From assembly GCA_964638635.1 (NCBI GenBank), contig CAZXAQ010000002.1, positions 1 to 64,000 of the forward strand: a DNA stretch of 64,000 nucleotides, given 5' to 3'. Numbering within the stretch: the first letter of the stretch is position 1; each line of letters begins with the position of its first letter. A model generated the notes under the pieces. The model saw nothing but the letters and a program-made list of their open reading frames with translations. It was not told where the DNA came from and searched no databases. Origin of the DNA: SZUA-430 sp964638635 (GTDB taxonomy: Bacteria > Pseudomonadota > Alphaproteobacteria > Micropepsales > Micropepsaceae). The position numbers and the translations under genes are program-made. Positions 51,260 to 60,400 of this stretch are shown here, in pieces.

Positions 51260-51765
51260 TAGTTTAGAAATCCCATGAGCCTGAGCGCCACGAGCGGCAG
51301 CAGCGAATAGGCGCCGGCGATCAGGTCGTCGAGCATGACGCCGGCGCCGCCTTCGAGTTCGCTGTCGGCCCAACTGGCAGGCCAAGGTTTGAACGTGTCG
51401 AAGAGGCGGAACACGAGGTACGCCGCGATCAGGCCTGCGGCCGTCATGGGTACGACGGTCATGGCGAGCCATTGGGCCGCCACTTCGTCGATGACGATCT
51501 CGGGCGGGTCTTCGCGGCCGGTCGCCTTCACATAGCGGTCGGCCATGATCCAGCCGATAGCGGAAACGGCAACGGCGCCGAAGAGCAACGCGAGCCAGCC
51601 GCCGGTGATTCCGAGCAACCAGCCGAACGGGAGCGCGACCAGCGAGCCCCAGCTGCCCGGGGCGAGTGGGAGAAGGCCAACGCCGCCGACTGTCGCGATG
51701 GCGGTCATCGGTTCGGTGAGGCTGCGGCCTTCGGGGAGGCGCGCGATCTTCATCTCGGTCATCAT
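51259..51765 (-). CDS. pgpA: phosphatidylglycerophosphatase A
   Basis: A 168-residue membrane phosphatase that removes phosphate from phosphatidylglycerol phosphate. The N-terminal family phrase is ATVGGVGLLPLAPGSWGS, the metal-binding core EIVIDEVAAQWLAM, then RLFDTFKPWPASWADS and GAGVMLDDLIAGAYS. It has several membrane helices. It overlaps ispDF by four bases upstream and the cinA-like gene by one base downstream. Confidence 0.93.
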   Translation of the reverse strand: MMTEMKIARLPEGRSLTEPMTAIATVGGVGLLPLAPGSWGSLVALPFGWLLGITGGWLALLFGAVAVSAIGWIMADRYVKATGREDPPEIVIDEVAAQWLAMTVVPMTAAGLIAAYLVFRLFDTFKPWPASWADSELEGGAGVMLDDLIAGAYSLLPLVALRLMGFLN

Positions 51766-52916
51766 GGCAGGCGGACCGTCGCGATCGCCTGGGCGGCGAT
51801 ACCTTCGCCGCGACCGGTGAAGCCGAGGCCCTCGGTGGTGGTGGCTTTGACGCTCACGCGCGTGGCGTCGAGCTTAAGCAGTTCGGCGATGCGGGCGACC
51901 ATCGCCGCGCGGTGTGGGGCCACTTTGGGCCGCTCGCAGATGAGCGTGACGTCGACGTGTTCGATGCGGCCGCCGCGTTCGGCGATCAGTAGGGCGGCGT
52001 GCGTCAGGAAGATGTGGGAGGCGGCGCCGCGCCAGCGTTCGTCACTTGGCGGAAAGTGCTGACCGATATCGCCGAGGGCTGCGGCGCCGAGCAGCGCGTC
52101 GGTCAATGCGTGCAAACCGACGTCGGCGTCGGAGTGACCGATGAGGCCGTGCGTGTGTTCGATGCGCAAGCCGCAGAGCCAGATATGATCGCCGGGGCCG
52201 AAGCGGTGGACGTCGAAGCCTTGGCCCGTGCGCAGGGTGCCGGCATTGGCCAGGAGTGCTTCGGCGATCACAAAGTCCTCCTGCGTGGTGAGCTTTAGGT
52301 TCAGGCGCGAGCCGGGTATGGCGGCGACGCGTAGGCCCGCGCGTTCGGCGATCGCGGCGTCGTCGGTGACGCTCGTATCACGGGCGGCGCGATGGGCGGC
52401 AAGGATTTTGTCGAAGCGGAAGCCTTGCGGCGTTTGTGCCGAGCCAAGGTTCTCGCGGGACACTGTTGTGTCCACGAAGCTGTCGCGGAGGCGCTTGAGC
52501 GTATCGGATACCGCGAGCACGGGGAGCGCGCCGTCGTGCGTCTTGAGCGCTTCGACGGTGGCAGCGATCGTCTCGGCGTTCACGAACGGGCGGGCGGCGT
52601 CGTGGATGAGGACGTAATTGGGTTGAATGCTCAGCAGACCTTCCAGGCCTAAGCGCACCGAGGCTTGGCGCGTGTCGCCGCCGTTGATGGGGGAGGGGAG
52701 GGTGAGGCCGCTCGTAACCTCGTCATAGAGCGGGCGGTGCTCGTCGCTGATCACCACTTGGACCAGATCGATGTCCGGCTGACCCAGGAACGCCTCGATG
52801 GTGCGCCGGAGCACAGGCTTGCCATCCAGCGGCCTGTACTGCTTTGGCCGCCCGTCGCCGGCGCGCACGCCGTGTCCGGCGGCAACGATGAGGGCAACGA
52901 CATTCGGGCGGGTCAT
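51762..52916 (-). CDS. ispDF: bifunctional IspD/IspF
   Basis: A fused enzyme of about 384 residues acting at two steps of the MEP isoprenoid pathway. The IspD half (about 1-215) has the CTP-binding VVALIVAAGHGVRAGDGRPKQY (split) and YVLIHDAARPFV; the IspF half (about 225-384) has GQGFDVHRFGPGD, HSDADVGLHALTDALLGAAALGDIG and TTTEGLGFTGRGEGI with the zinc ligands. The exact start is unclear: ATGs at 52916, 52928 and 52964 and a GTG at 52973 are all in frame, none with a good ribosome-binding site. Fusion is common in alphaproteobacteria. Confidence 0.93.
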   Translation of the reverse strand: MTRPNVVALIVAAGHGVRAGDGRPKQYRPLDGKPVLRRTIEAFLGQPDIDLVQVVISDEHRPLYDEVTSGLTLPSPINGGDTRQASVRLGLEGLLSIQPNYVLIHDAARPFVNAETIAATVEALKTHDGALPVLAVSDTLKRLRDSFVDTTVSRENLGSAQTPQGFRFDKILAAHRAARDTSVTDDAAIAERAGLRVAAIPGSRLNLKLTTQEDFVIAEALLANAGTLRTGQGFDVHRFGPGDHIWLCGLRIEHTHGLIGHSDADVGLHALTDALLGAAALGDIGQHFPPSDERWRGAASHIFLTHAALLIAERGGRIEHVDVTLICERPKVAPHRAAMVARIAELLKLDATRVSVKATTTEGLGFTGRGEGIAAQAIATVRLP

Positions 52917-53053
52917 AGATTTGACCATGGGCGTTTGGGCGGCTGAGTCGTCAAGCGTCGCCATATGCTGCACGTGCGAAATGGTGCTTGCCCAGCCGAA
53001 AGCGATCCCCTAGGGTGATTGGAAATTGGGCATAACTTAATATTGCTTAGATA

Positions 53054-54025
53054 GTGGGCAATCCGTTTGAGAGCTTTGGCAGCGTTCCGGTGGGCCTTGC
53101 GCCCATGGCCGGAGTGACGGACGCGCCGTTTCGGGAGGCGGTGCGAGCGTTCGGTCCGACGCTCGTCTACTCGGAGATGGTGGCAAGTGCTGAGCTTTTG
53201 CGGGATCGCAAGAGTGCTGCGTTGCGGCTCAAGGCCGACCGCGACGCGGGGCCTATCGCGATTCAATTGGCAGGCCGTGAACCGGGTGCGCTTGCAGAAG
53301 CGGCGCGGCTTGCGGAGAGCGAAGGCGCATTCCTCATCGACATCAACATGGGCTGCCCTGCGAAGAAGGTGGTCGGCGGGCAGTGCGGGTCGGCGCTGAT
53401 GCGCGAGCCAGATTTGGCGGCGGCGTTGGTGCGCGCGGTCGTTGGCGCTGTGTCGGTGCCGGTGACCGTCAAGATGCGTCTTGGTTGGGATGACGCGGAC
53501 CGCAACGCGCCCGCGCTTGCACGACGGTTGCAGGACGAAGGCGCGCAGGCGTTCACGGTGCACGGGCGCACGCGGGCGCAGTTCTATGAAGGCCAGGCGG
53601 ACTGGAATTTCATCGGCGAAGTGAAGCGTGTGGTGCGCGTTCCGGTGCTCGCGAACGGCGACGTGCGGACGCTGGGCGATGTGAAGACCATCGTGCAGGT
53701 TTCCGGTGCCGACGGCGTGCTCGTGGGGCGCGGTGCGTTTGGGCGGCCTTGGATCTTGGCGCAGATGCAGGCGGCTGTTCGTGGTGAGAGCGTTCCTGCC
53801 GATCCTTTTGGTGCCGATAAGTGGCGCGTGGCGCTGAAACAGTATCGTGCGTCGCTTGCGCACTACGGCGAGGAACTCGGGCGTCGCGTCGTGCGCAAGC
53901 ATCTCGGCTGGTATGCGGACAGCATCACCGGGGACAAAGCCTTGCGCGATCGGTTGGTGCGCGCGGGCGATCCGGAACAGCTGCTTGCCAGCTTGGCATC
54001 CGGCGCATTGGCGGAGGCGGCATGA
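53054..54025 (+). CDS. dusB: tRNA dihydrouridine synthase DusB
   Basis: A 323-residue FMN enzyme reducing uridines in tRNA. Motifs: LAPMAGVTDAPFREAVRAFG at the start, the catalytic Cys in INMGCPAKKVVGGQCGSALM, VKMRLGWDD, FTVHGRTRAQFYEGQADW and GVLVGRGAFGRPWI. The GTG at 53054 has no ribosome-binding site and lies in an AT-rich stretch after TAATATTGC, so the message may be leaderless. It heads the ntrBC transcript, as in other alphaproteobacteria, and overlaps ntrB by ATGA. Confidence 0.93.
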   Translation: MGNPFESFGSVPVGLAPMAGVTDAPFREAVRAFGPTLVYSEMVASAELLRDRKSAALRLKADRDAGPIAIQLAGREPGALAEAARLAESEGAFLIDINMGCPAKKVVGGQCGSALMREPDLAAALVRAVVGAVSVPVTVKMRLGWDDADRNAPALARRLQDEGAQAFTVHGRTRAQFYEGQADWNFIGEVKRVVRVPVLANGDVRTLGDVKTIVQVSGADGVLVGRGAFGRPWILAQMQAAVRGESVPADPFGADKWRVALKQYRASLAHYGEELGRRVVRKHLGWYADSITGDKALRDRLVRAGDPEQLLASLASGALAEAA

Positions 54026-55131
54026 GCGTACGAACGAACCCGCGGCCGGCGGCACCGAAAGACGTGGGAGCGGCGCTGCCGGAGAACTTGCTGGGTGCGC
54101 TGCCGCATCCGCTGCTGGCCATCGACGCGAATGGGGCGATTGTGTTCGCCAATCCGCCGGCGGAGCAGTTCTTCGATATTAGCGCGGCGATGCTGCGCAA
54201 ACAGCCGCTGTCGGCGTTGTTGCCGTTTGGAAGCCCGGTGCTCGCGTTGGTCAATCAGGTGCGCACGCATGGCGTGACGGTCAGCGAGTATGGGCTTGAG
54301 GTCGCCACGCCGCGTTTGGCGCCGCGCCTTGTCGACGCGCATCTGTCGCCGATTGCCGACATGCCCGGCAGCGTGCTCGCGATGTTTCAGGAGCGCTCGA
54401 TCGCACAGAAGATGGACCGCCAACTGACCCAGCGCCATGCCGCGCGTTCGGTCACGAGCATGGCCGCGATCCTGGCGCATGAAATCAAGAACCCGCTGGC
54501 CGGGATTCGTGGCGCGGCGCAGTTGATCGAGCAGGGCGCGTCCGAGGACGACCGGGTGTTGACGCGGCTGATCTGTGAGGAGACGGATCGCATCCGCAAA
54601 CTCGTCGATCGCATGGAAGTGTTCACGGACCGGCGGCCGATCGAAGCGCAGGCGGTCAATATTCACGAGGTGCTCGACCACGTGAAGCAACTGGCGAAGT
54701 CGAGCTTTGGCCGCGGGATCAACTTTGTCGACAACTACGATCCCTCACTGCCGGCGGTGACCGGCGATCGGGATCGCTTGATCCAGGTGCTGTTGAATTT
54801 GGTCAAGAACGCCGCCGACGCGGTCGCCGGTCAAGCCGACGGCGAGATCGTGCTGCAAACCGCCTTTCGTCCGGGTGTGCATCTGACGGTTGGCGGGTCG
54901 CGCGACCGGCTGGCGCTGCCGCTTGAAGTCAGCGTGCGGGACAACGGAACCGGCGTGCCGGCCGAGGTACAGTCCTCGATGTTCGAGCCGTTCGTCAGTT
55001 CGAAGCCGAAGGGCGCGGGGCTGGGCCTCGCCATCGTCGCCAAGATCGTCAGCGATCACGGCGGCACGATTGACTGCGAATCCGAACCGCGGCGCACGGT
55101 GTTTCGTTTGCGCCTGCCGATGCATCGTTAG
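54022..55131 (+). CDS. ntrB: nitrogen regulation sensor histidine kinase NtrB
   Basis: A 369-residue soluble kinase/phosphatase. A PAS domain (about 25-130; LLAIDANGAIVFANPPAEQFF) is followed by the phosphoacceptor His in LAHEIKNPLAGIRGAAQLIE and the ATPase boxes LLNLVKNAADAV (N), DNGTGVPAE (G1) and KGAGLGLAIV (G2). It senses nitrogen state through GlnB-type proteins and phosphorylates NtrC. The ATG overlaps the dusB stop; ntrC follows 10 bases later. Confidence 0.95.
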   Translation: MSVRTNPRPAAPKDVGAALPENLLGALPHPLLAIDANGAIVFANPPAEQFFDISAAMLRKQPLSALLPFGSPVLALVNQVRTHGVTVSEYGLEVATPRLAPRLVDAHLSPIADMPGSVLAMFQERSIAQKMDRQLTQRHAARSVTSMAAILAHEIKNPLAGIRGAAQLIEQGASEDDRVLTRLICEETDRIRKLVDRMEVFTDRRPIEAQAVNIHEVLDHVKQLAKSSFGRGINFVDNYDPSLPAVTGDRDRLIQVLLNLVKNAADAVAGQADGEIVLQTAFRPGVHLTVGGSRDRLALPLEVSVRDNGTGVPAEVQSSMFEPFVSSKPKGAGLGLAIVAKIVSDHGGTIDCESEPRRTVFRLRLPMHR

Positions 55132-55141
55132 AGGAGCAGCC

Positions 55142-56581
55142 ATGAACGCGGGAACAATCCTTGTTGCTGACGACGATGCGGCGATCCGCACGGTCTTGAA
55201 CCAAGCGTTGGGGCGCGCCGGCTACCTGGTGCGCACGACCGGCAATGCGGCGACGCTCTGGCGCTGGGCTTCCGCAGGAGAGGGGGACTTGGTCGTCACC
55301 GACGTGATCATGCCGGACGAGAACGCGTTTGAGTTGATCCCGCGGCTTAAGAAGTTGCGACCCGATTTGCCGATCGTCGTGATGAGCGCGCAGAACACAT
55401 TGATGACCGCCATTACCGCCGCGGAGCGGGGCGCCTACGAGTATTTGCCGAAGCCGTTCGATCTGAACGAACTGACCGCTGTCGTGCAGCGGGCGTTGCA
55501 GGCCAAGGGCAAGAAGCAGGCCGTGCGCGACGTCGAGCGGGAAGAGGACCTGCCGCTCGTCGGCCGCTCGCCGGCGATGCAGGAAATCTACCGCGTGATC
55601 GCGCGGCTGATGCAGACGGATCTGACGGTCGTGATCAACGGCGAGTCGGGCACGGGCAAGGAGCTTGTGGCGCGCGCTCTGCACGACTTCGGCAAGCGGC
55701 GGAACGGGCCGTTCGTCGCGGTCAGCATGGCCGCTATCCCGCGCGAGCTGATCGAGAGCGAGTTGTTTGGACACGAGCGCGGCGCCTTTCCCGGCGCGAG
55801 CGCGCGCAGTCCGGGGAAGTTCGAGCAAGCGGAAGGCGGCACGCTGTTCCTGGACGAAGTCGGCGATATGCCGATGGAGGCGCAAACCCGGCTGCTGCGC
55901 GTGCTACAGGAGGGTGAGTTCACGCCGATCGGCGGACGGCAGGCCGTCAAGGCGAATGTACGCATCATCGCGGCGACGCATCGGGATTTGCGGCAGCTAA
56001 TCCATCAGGGGCTGTTCCGCGAAGACTTGTTCTTCAGGTTGAATGTCGTGCCGATGCGATTGCCGCCGCTGCGCGAACGGTTGGAGGACATTCCCGATCT
56101 CGTGCGGCATTTCTTGAAGCTGGTCGAGCGGGAAGGCATGCCGCACAAGACGATCGAGGCGGCCGCGCTGGACGCGCTCAAGACACATCGCTGGCCGGGC
56201 AACGTACGCGAACTCGAGAACGTCGTCCGGCGGCTCGTGGCGCTGCATGCCGACACGACGATCAAGCCGGAGATGGTGGCCGGCGAATTGCGCGAGCACG
56301 CGGTTGCGGACGCGGGCATTGCAAAGGAGAGCGATGAGCCGCTGAGCGCGCTCGTCGAGCGTTATCTCGCGGCGCAGGTGCAGAAGATGAGCGGGCGGCT
56401 GCCGCAGCCGGGGCTCTATGACCGTACGCTGCGCGAAGTGGAGCGGCCGCTGATCTCGATGTGTTTGGGGCTGACAGGCGGCAACCAAATCAAGGCCGCC
56501 GAAATTCTGGGGGTTAACCGCAATACCCTCCGGGCGAAGATTCGGAGCCTTGACATTCCCCTGTTTCGCGGCTTCAAGTGA
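55142..56581 (+). CDS. ntrC: nitrogen regulation response regulator NtrC
   Basis: A 479-residue sigma-54-type activator. The receiver domain (1-120) has the phosphoacceptor Asp54 (VVTDVIMP) and Lys in LPKPFD; the AAA+ domain has Walker A GESGTGKE, Walker B GGTLFLDEVGDMP and arginine fingers region FREDLFFRLNVVP; the C-terminus is a Fis-type DNA-binding domain (GGNQIKAAEILGVNRNTLRAKI). The sigma-54 contact loop reads GAFPGA (residues 214-219) in place of GAFTGA, a substitution of the key threonine. It should control nitrogen assimilation genes; contact with sigma-54 may be altered. Confidence 0.95.
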   Translation: MNAGTILVADDDAAIRTVLNQALGRAGYLVRTTGNAATLWRWASAGEGDLVVTDVIMPDENAFELIPRLKKLRPDLPIVVMSAQNTLMTAITAAERGAYEYLPKPFDLNELTAVVQRALQAKGKKQAVRDVEREEDLPLVGRSPAMQEIYRVIARLMQTDLTVVINGESGTGKELVARALHDFGKRRNGPFVAVSMAAIPRELIESELFGHERGAFPGASARSPGKFEQAEGGTLFLDEVGDMPMEAQTRLLRVLQEGEFTPIGGRQAVKANVRIIAATHRDLRQLIHQGLFREDLFFRLNVVPMRLPPLRERLEDIPDLVRHFLKLVEREGMPHKTIEAAALDALKTHRWPGNVRELENVVRRLVALHADTTIKPEMVAGELREHAVADAGIAKESDEPLSALVERYLAAQVQKMSGRLPQPGLYDRTLREVERPLISMCLGLTGGNQIKAAEILGVNRNTLRAKIRSLDIPLFRGFK

Positions 56582-56705
56582 TGTAACAGAGCAACTAAAA
56601 TCGGCAACACTGTCATCGCTCGGGTACATTGAAACCTGAAAAGCACCACACTGTTGCTAAAACTCTGCGTTGCATTATTCGCACAGGGGTAGTCCTGAGA
56701 CACGC

Positions 56706-58979
56706 ATGACGGTCCAACCGGCACCCGAGCAAAGCCAAGACTGGCTGCAGCGGAACCTGTTCCGCGTCGCGCGGACGTCAGTGATTTCCTACGTGTTGAT
56801 CGCAGTGTCGCTGGTCGCGGTGGTGGCGACCTATCTGATTTTGACTCGGTCTACGGACATCGAGCCAACCGCGCCGGGCGTTCTGCTCTACATCATCATC
56901 GTCGATGTCCTGCTTTTGATGGCGCTTATCGCGCTCGTCACGGGGCGCCTTGTGCGGCTCTGGATGGCACGGCGGTCCGGTGGGGCCGCCACGCGACTAC
57001 ACGGCCGCCTGGTCACGATCTTCTTTCTCATCGCCGTCATTCCGGTGGTTCTGACCGCGGGCGCTGCCGCCGTCACCATCAACTTGGCGATGGATGTCTG
57101 GTTCAGCAGCGGCGTTCGTGCGGTCGTCGAGAATTCGAGTTCGCTTGCAGATGCCTATCAGGAGGACCAGAAGCGAGCCATCCGGTTCGACGCCGAATTG
57201 ATGGCGCAAGATTTCGTTACAAAGGAATTCGTTGGCGGCTTGATTGTCGACAACGAGACCACGCGCCAAAGAATGGACTATTTTCTGAGGAAGCAGCTGA
57301 CGGAGCGCCAGCTGCCGGGCGGCGGTATTTTCAACACGAGCGGAGAAGAGCTTGCGGTGGTGGGACTGGTTCCCGTCGATCGCCCTTCGACCGACGAGCT
57401 TTCGGACGCTGCATCGAACGGCGTTTCAATCACGATTACCCCGGACGGCAGTCGCGCCGTCGCGCGACTTGATCCGTCGGGTAGCTTCGTCTTGGTCGTG
57501 ATGGGGGAAGTCAATAAGCAGCTGGTTCAGTACCAACAAAGCGCCAGCGAGGCGGCGCGCAAGTACGAACAGCTTCAGCGGGACCGCGACGCTGCACAAG
57601 CCGCGTTCGGCATGATGTATGGCATCGTCGCGCTGCTCATCATCTTCAGCGCGATTTGGATCGGGTTTGGCGTTGCGAACCGGCTCGTGATGCCGATCGG
57701 GCGCTTGATCGGCGCAGCCGAGCGGGTGTCGGAAGGGGACCTCGCGGCGCGCGTGATGCTGGCTGACGACGACGACGAGTTGGCGTCGCTCGGCCGCGCG
57801 TTCAATCGCATGACGGCGCAGCTGCAGAGCCAGCGCAACGAGCTTGTCGAATCGCACCGTCAGGCAGAGCAACGGACGCGATTTACCGAAGCCGTGCTTT
57901 CGGGCGTGTCGGCCGGCGTTGTCGGGCTCGATGGGCAGGGGAGGGCCGATGTGGTCAACCGCTCGGCACTTACACTGCTCAGCACCAGCCGCGACGACAT
58001 CGTCGGCAAGGACCTGGCTACGGCGGTGCCGGAAGTTGCGCCTCTCGTGAGCCAGGCGCTGACGGGCAGCGAGGCGCGCGTGCAAGGTCAAATCGACATC
58101 ACGCGCGGCGGCAAACCGCGCAGCTTGATTGTCACCGTGACGCGCGAGCGCGCGAATGAAGACGACCGCGGCTTCGTCGTTACGTTCGACGACATCACCG
58201 ACCTTATCTTGGCCCAGCGCACTTCGGCCTGGGCGGATGTGGCGCGGCGCATCGCGCATGAGATCAAGAACCCGCTCACGCCGATTCAGCTTTCGGCCGA
58301 GCGGCTGCGGCGCAAGTACAAAAAGGAGATCGCGACCGATCCCGAGGTCTTCGAGCAGTGCACGCAAACGATCATCCGCCAGGTCGGCGACATCGGACGG
58401 ATGGTGGACGAGTTCTCGTCGTTTGCGCGCATGCCGCAGCCGGTGATGAAGGACGAGGATATCGGCGAGCTGATCCGGCACGCCGTGTTCCTGCAGAGGG
58501 TTGCGCAGCCGCAGATCACCTTCGCGCTGTTGACGCCGGATGAGCCGATCGACGTCGAGTGCGACGGACGGTTGGTCAGCCAGGCCCTCACGAACGTGCT
58601 GAAAAACGCGGGCGAGGCGGTGCGGGCGAAGTTCGGCAAAGAGGGCGATGAGGAGCAGCCGCTGCGCGAGGGCGGGCGGATCGAGATTCGCCTTGTGCAA
58701 GATCCCGTTCGCGTCGGCATCGAGGTGATCGATAACGGCGTCGGCCTGCCGAACGAGGATCGCAACCGTTTGACGGAACCTTATGTCACGAAGCGCGCGA
58801 AGGGCACGGGGCTGGGGCTCGCGATCGTGAAGAAGATCATGGAAGACCATAAAGGTGCGCTCGTGCTCGAGGATGCACCGAAGACGGACGACACCGGCGC
58901 TACCCGCGAAAGCGGCGCGCTGGTGAGGCTTACCTTCCCGCGGCGACTGGGACCCGCGGTCAAACTCGCAGGTGAATGA
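56706..58979 (+). CDS. ntrY: nitrogen regulation sensor histidine kinase NtrY
   Basis: A 757-residue membrane kinase. N-terminal helices (about 25-45, 60-80, 100-125) and a further helix near 310-330 surround a periplasmic sensor region; then a HAMP domain (PIGRLIGAAERVSEGDLAARV), a PAS domain (FTEAVLSGVSAGVVGLDGQG), the phosphoacceptor His in RIAHEIKNPLTPIQLSAERL and the ATPase boxes LTNVLKNAGEAV and TGLGLAIVKKI. It phosphorylates NtrX. It lies 124 bases after ntrC, enough for its own promoter, and overlaps ntrX closely. Confidence 0.94.
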   Translation: MTVQPAPEQSQDWLQRNLFRVARTSVISYVLIAVSLVAVVATYLILTRSTDIEPTAPGVLLYIIIVDVLLLMALIALVTGRLVRLWMARRSGGAATRLHGRLVTIFFLIAVIPVVLTAGAAAVTINLAMDVWFSSGVRAVVENSSSLADAYQEDQKRAIRFDAELMAQDFVTKEFVGGLIVDNETTRQRMDYFLRKQLTERQLPGGGIFNTSGEELAVVGLVPVDRPSTDELSDAASNGVSITITPDGSRAVARLDPSGSFVLVVMGEVNKQLVQYQQSASEAARKYEQLQRDRDAAQAAFGMMYGIVALLIIFSAIWIGFGVANRLVMPIGRLIGAAERVSEGDLAARVMLADDDDELASLGRAFNRMTAQLQSQRNELVESHRQAEQRTRFTEAVLSGVSAGVVGLDGQGRADVVNRSALTLLSTSRDDIVGKDLATAVPEVAPLVSQALTGSEARVQGQIDITRGGKPRSLIVTVTRERANEDDRGFVVTFDDITDLILAQRTSAWADVARRIAHEIKNPLTPIQLSAERLRRKYKKEIATDPEVFEQCTQTIIRQVGDIGRMVDEFSSFARMPQPVMKDEDIGELIRHAVFLQRVAQPQITFALLTPDEPIDVECDGRLVSQALTNVLKNAGEAVRAKFGKEGDEEQPLREGGRIEIRLVQDPVRVGIEVIDNGVGLPNEDRNRLTEPYVTKRAKGTGLGLAIVKKIMEDHKGALVLEDAPKTDDTGATRESGALVRLTFPRRLGPAVKLAGE

Positions 58980-58981
58980 CA

Positions 58982-60400
58982 ATGAGCAAGAACGCCGCTT
59001 TACAGGCGCTGGACATTTTGATCGTCGACGACGAGGCGGACATCCGCGAACTCGTTGCGGGCATCCTGTCGGATGAGGGCTACAACACCCGCCTTGCGGG
59101 CGACAGCGACGGCGCGTTGCGCGAGACGCGCTCGCGCAGACCTGCGCTCATCATCCTCGACATTTGGCTGCAGGGCAGCCGGCTCGACGGGCTTCAGGTG
59201 CTTGACGAGATCAAGAAGGAACATCCGGATTTGCCGGTTCTGGTCATTAGCGGCCACGGCAACATCGAGACAGCCGTCACAGCCATCAAGAAGGGCGCTT
59301 ACGACTTCGTCGAAAAGCCCTTCAAAGCGGACCGCATTTTGCTGACGGTCGAACGCGCCCTGGAGGCGCAACGTCTTCGACGGGAAAACGAATCCCTGAA
59401 GGAGCGTCTATGGGACGACTTCGATCTCGTGGGGCAAAGCCACGCGATCGGGCAGCTGCGGCAGCTGATCGAGCGCATCGCGCCGACGAACAGCCGCGTG
59501 ATGATCACGGGTGGGCCGGGCTCGGGCAAGGAAGTGGTCGCACGGCTGCTGCACGCGAAGTCGCGCCGGCAGAAGAGTCCGTTCATCGCCATCAACTGCG
59601 CTACGATCGCGCCGGAGCGTATGGAGATCGAACTCTTCGGCGTCGAAGGTGCGGGGGAAGGCGGGCGGAAGGTCGGCCTCTTCGAGCAGGCGCATGGCGG
59701 CACGCTGTTCCTGGACGAAGTGCCGGATATGCCGCTGGAGACGCAGGGCAAGATTCTGCGCGTGCTTGTCGAGCAGAACTTTCAGCGCGTCGGCGGCGGT
59801 CAGCGGGTTCAGGTGGACGTGCGCGTGATTTCGTCGTGTTCGACCGATCCCCGGACGGAGATCCAGGACGGGCGCCTGCGTGAGGATTTGTTCCATCGCT
59901 TGAACGTTGTTGGCATTCGCGTACCGCCGCTGGTGGAGCGGCGCGAGGACATTCCGTCGCTGATCGATCACTTTATGCAGCGCATCGCGGGCGCGACCGG
60001 TTTGCAGCCGAAGAAGGTTGGCGACGATGCGATGGCGGCCCTCCAGGCACATAATTGGCCGGGCAACATCCGTCAGCTGCGCAACAACGTCGAACGGTTG
60101 ATGATTCTGGCGGCGGATGCGCCGGATGGCGTGATCACGGCGGAGCTGTTGCCGGCCGATGTCGGCAATTCGACGCCGGCGGTGAGCCAGGGCGCTGGCA
60201 GCGAGCGTATCATCGCGCTGCCTTTGCGCGATGCCCGCGAGATGTTCGAGAAGGAATATCTGCTTGCGCAGATCAACCGGTTCGGCGGCAACATCTCGCG
60301 CACCGCGGCGTTCATCGGCATGGAACGTTCGGCATTGCACCGCAAGCTCAAGTCGCTCGGCATCAACACCGGCGGCCGCGGCGACGATCTGATCGGCTGA
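58982..60400 (+). CDS. ntrX: nitrogen regulation response regulator NtrX
   Basis: A 472-residue response regulator: receiver domain with Asp in ALIILDIWLQGSRLDG, AAA+ domain with GGPGSGKEVVARLL and HGGTLFLDEVPDMPL, and a Fis-type C-terminus (NISRTAAFIGMERSALHRKLK). Where NtrC has the sigma-54 loop, NtrX has VEGAGEGGRKVGLFEQ with no GAFTGA, as known for alphaproteobacterial NtrX. The start at 58982 follows AGGTGA; an in-frame ATG at 58976 overlapping the ntrY stop is an alternative. Confidence 0.94.
   Translation: MSKNAALQALDILIVDDEADIRELVAGILSDEGYNTRLAGDSDGALRETRSRRPALIILDIWLQGSRLDGLQVLDEIKKEHPDLPVLVISGHGNIETAVTAIKKGAYDFVEKPFKADRILLTVERALEAQRLRRENESLKERLWDDFDLVGQSHAIGQLRQLIERIAPTNSRVMITGGPGSGKEVVARLLHAKSRRQKSPFIAINCATIAPERMEIELFGVEGAGEGGRKVGLFEQAHGGTLFLDEVPDMPLETQGKILRVLVEQNFQRVGGGQRVQVDVRVISSCSTDPRTEIQDGRLREDLFHRLNVVGIRVPPLVERREDIPSLIDHFMQRIAGATGLQPKKVGDDAMAALQAHNWPGNIRQLRNNVERLMILAADAPDGVITAELLPADVGNSTPAVSQGAGSERIIALPLRDAREMFEKEYLLAQINRFGGNISRTAAFIGMERSALHRKLKSLGINTGGRGDDLIG

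Noticed and set aside
59640..59700. Missing GAFTGA motif in NtrX as an anomaly
   Set aside because: Lack of this loop is known for NtrX of alphaproteobacteria such as Brucella, so it is normal for the family.
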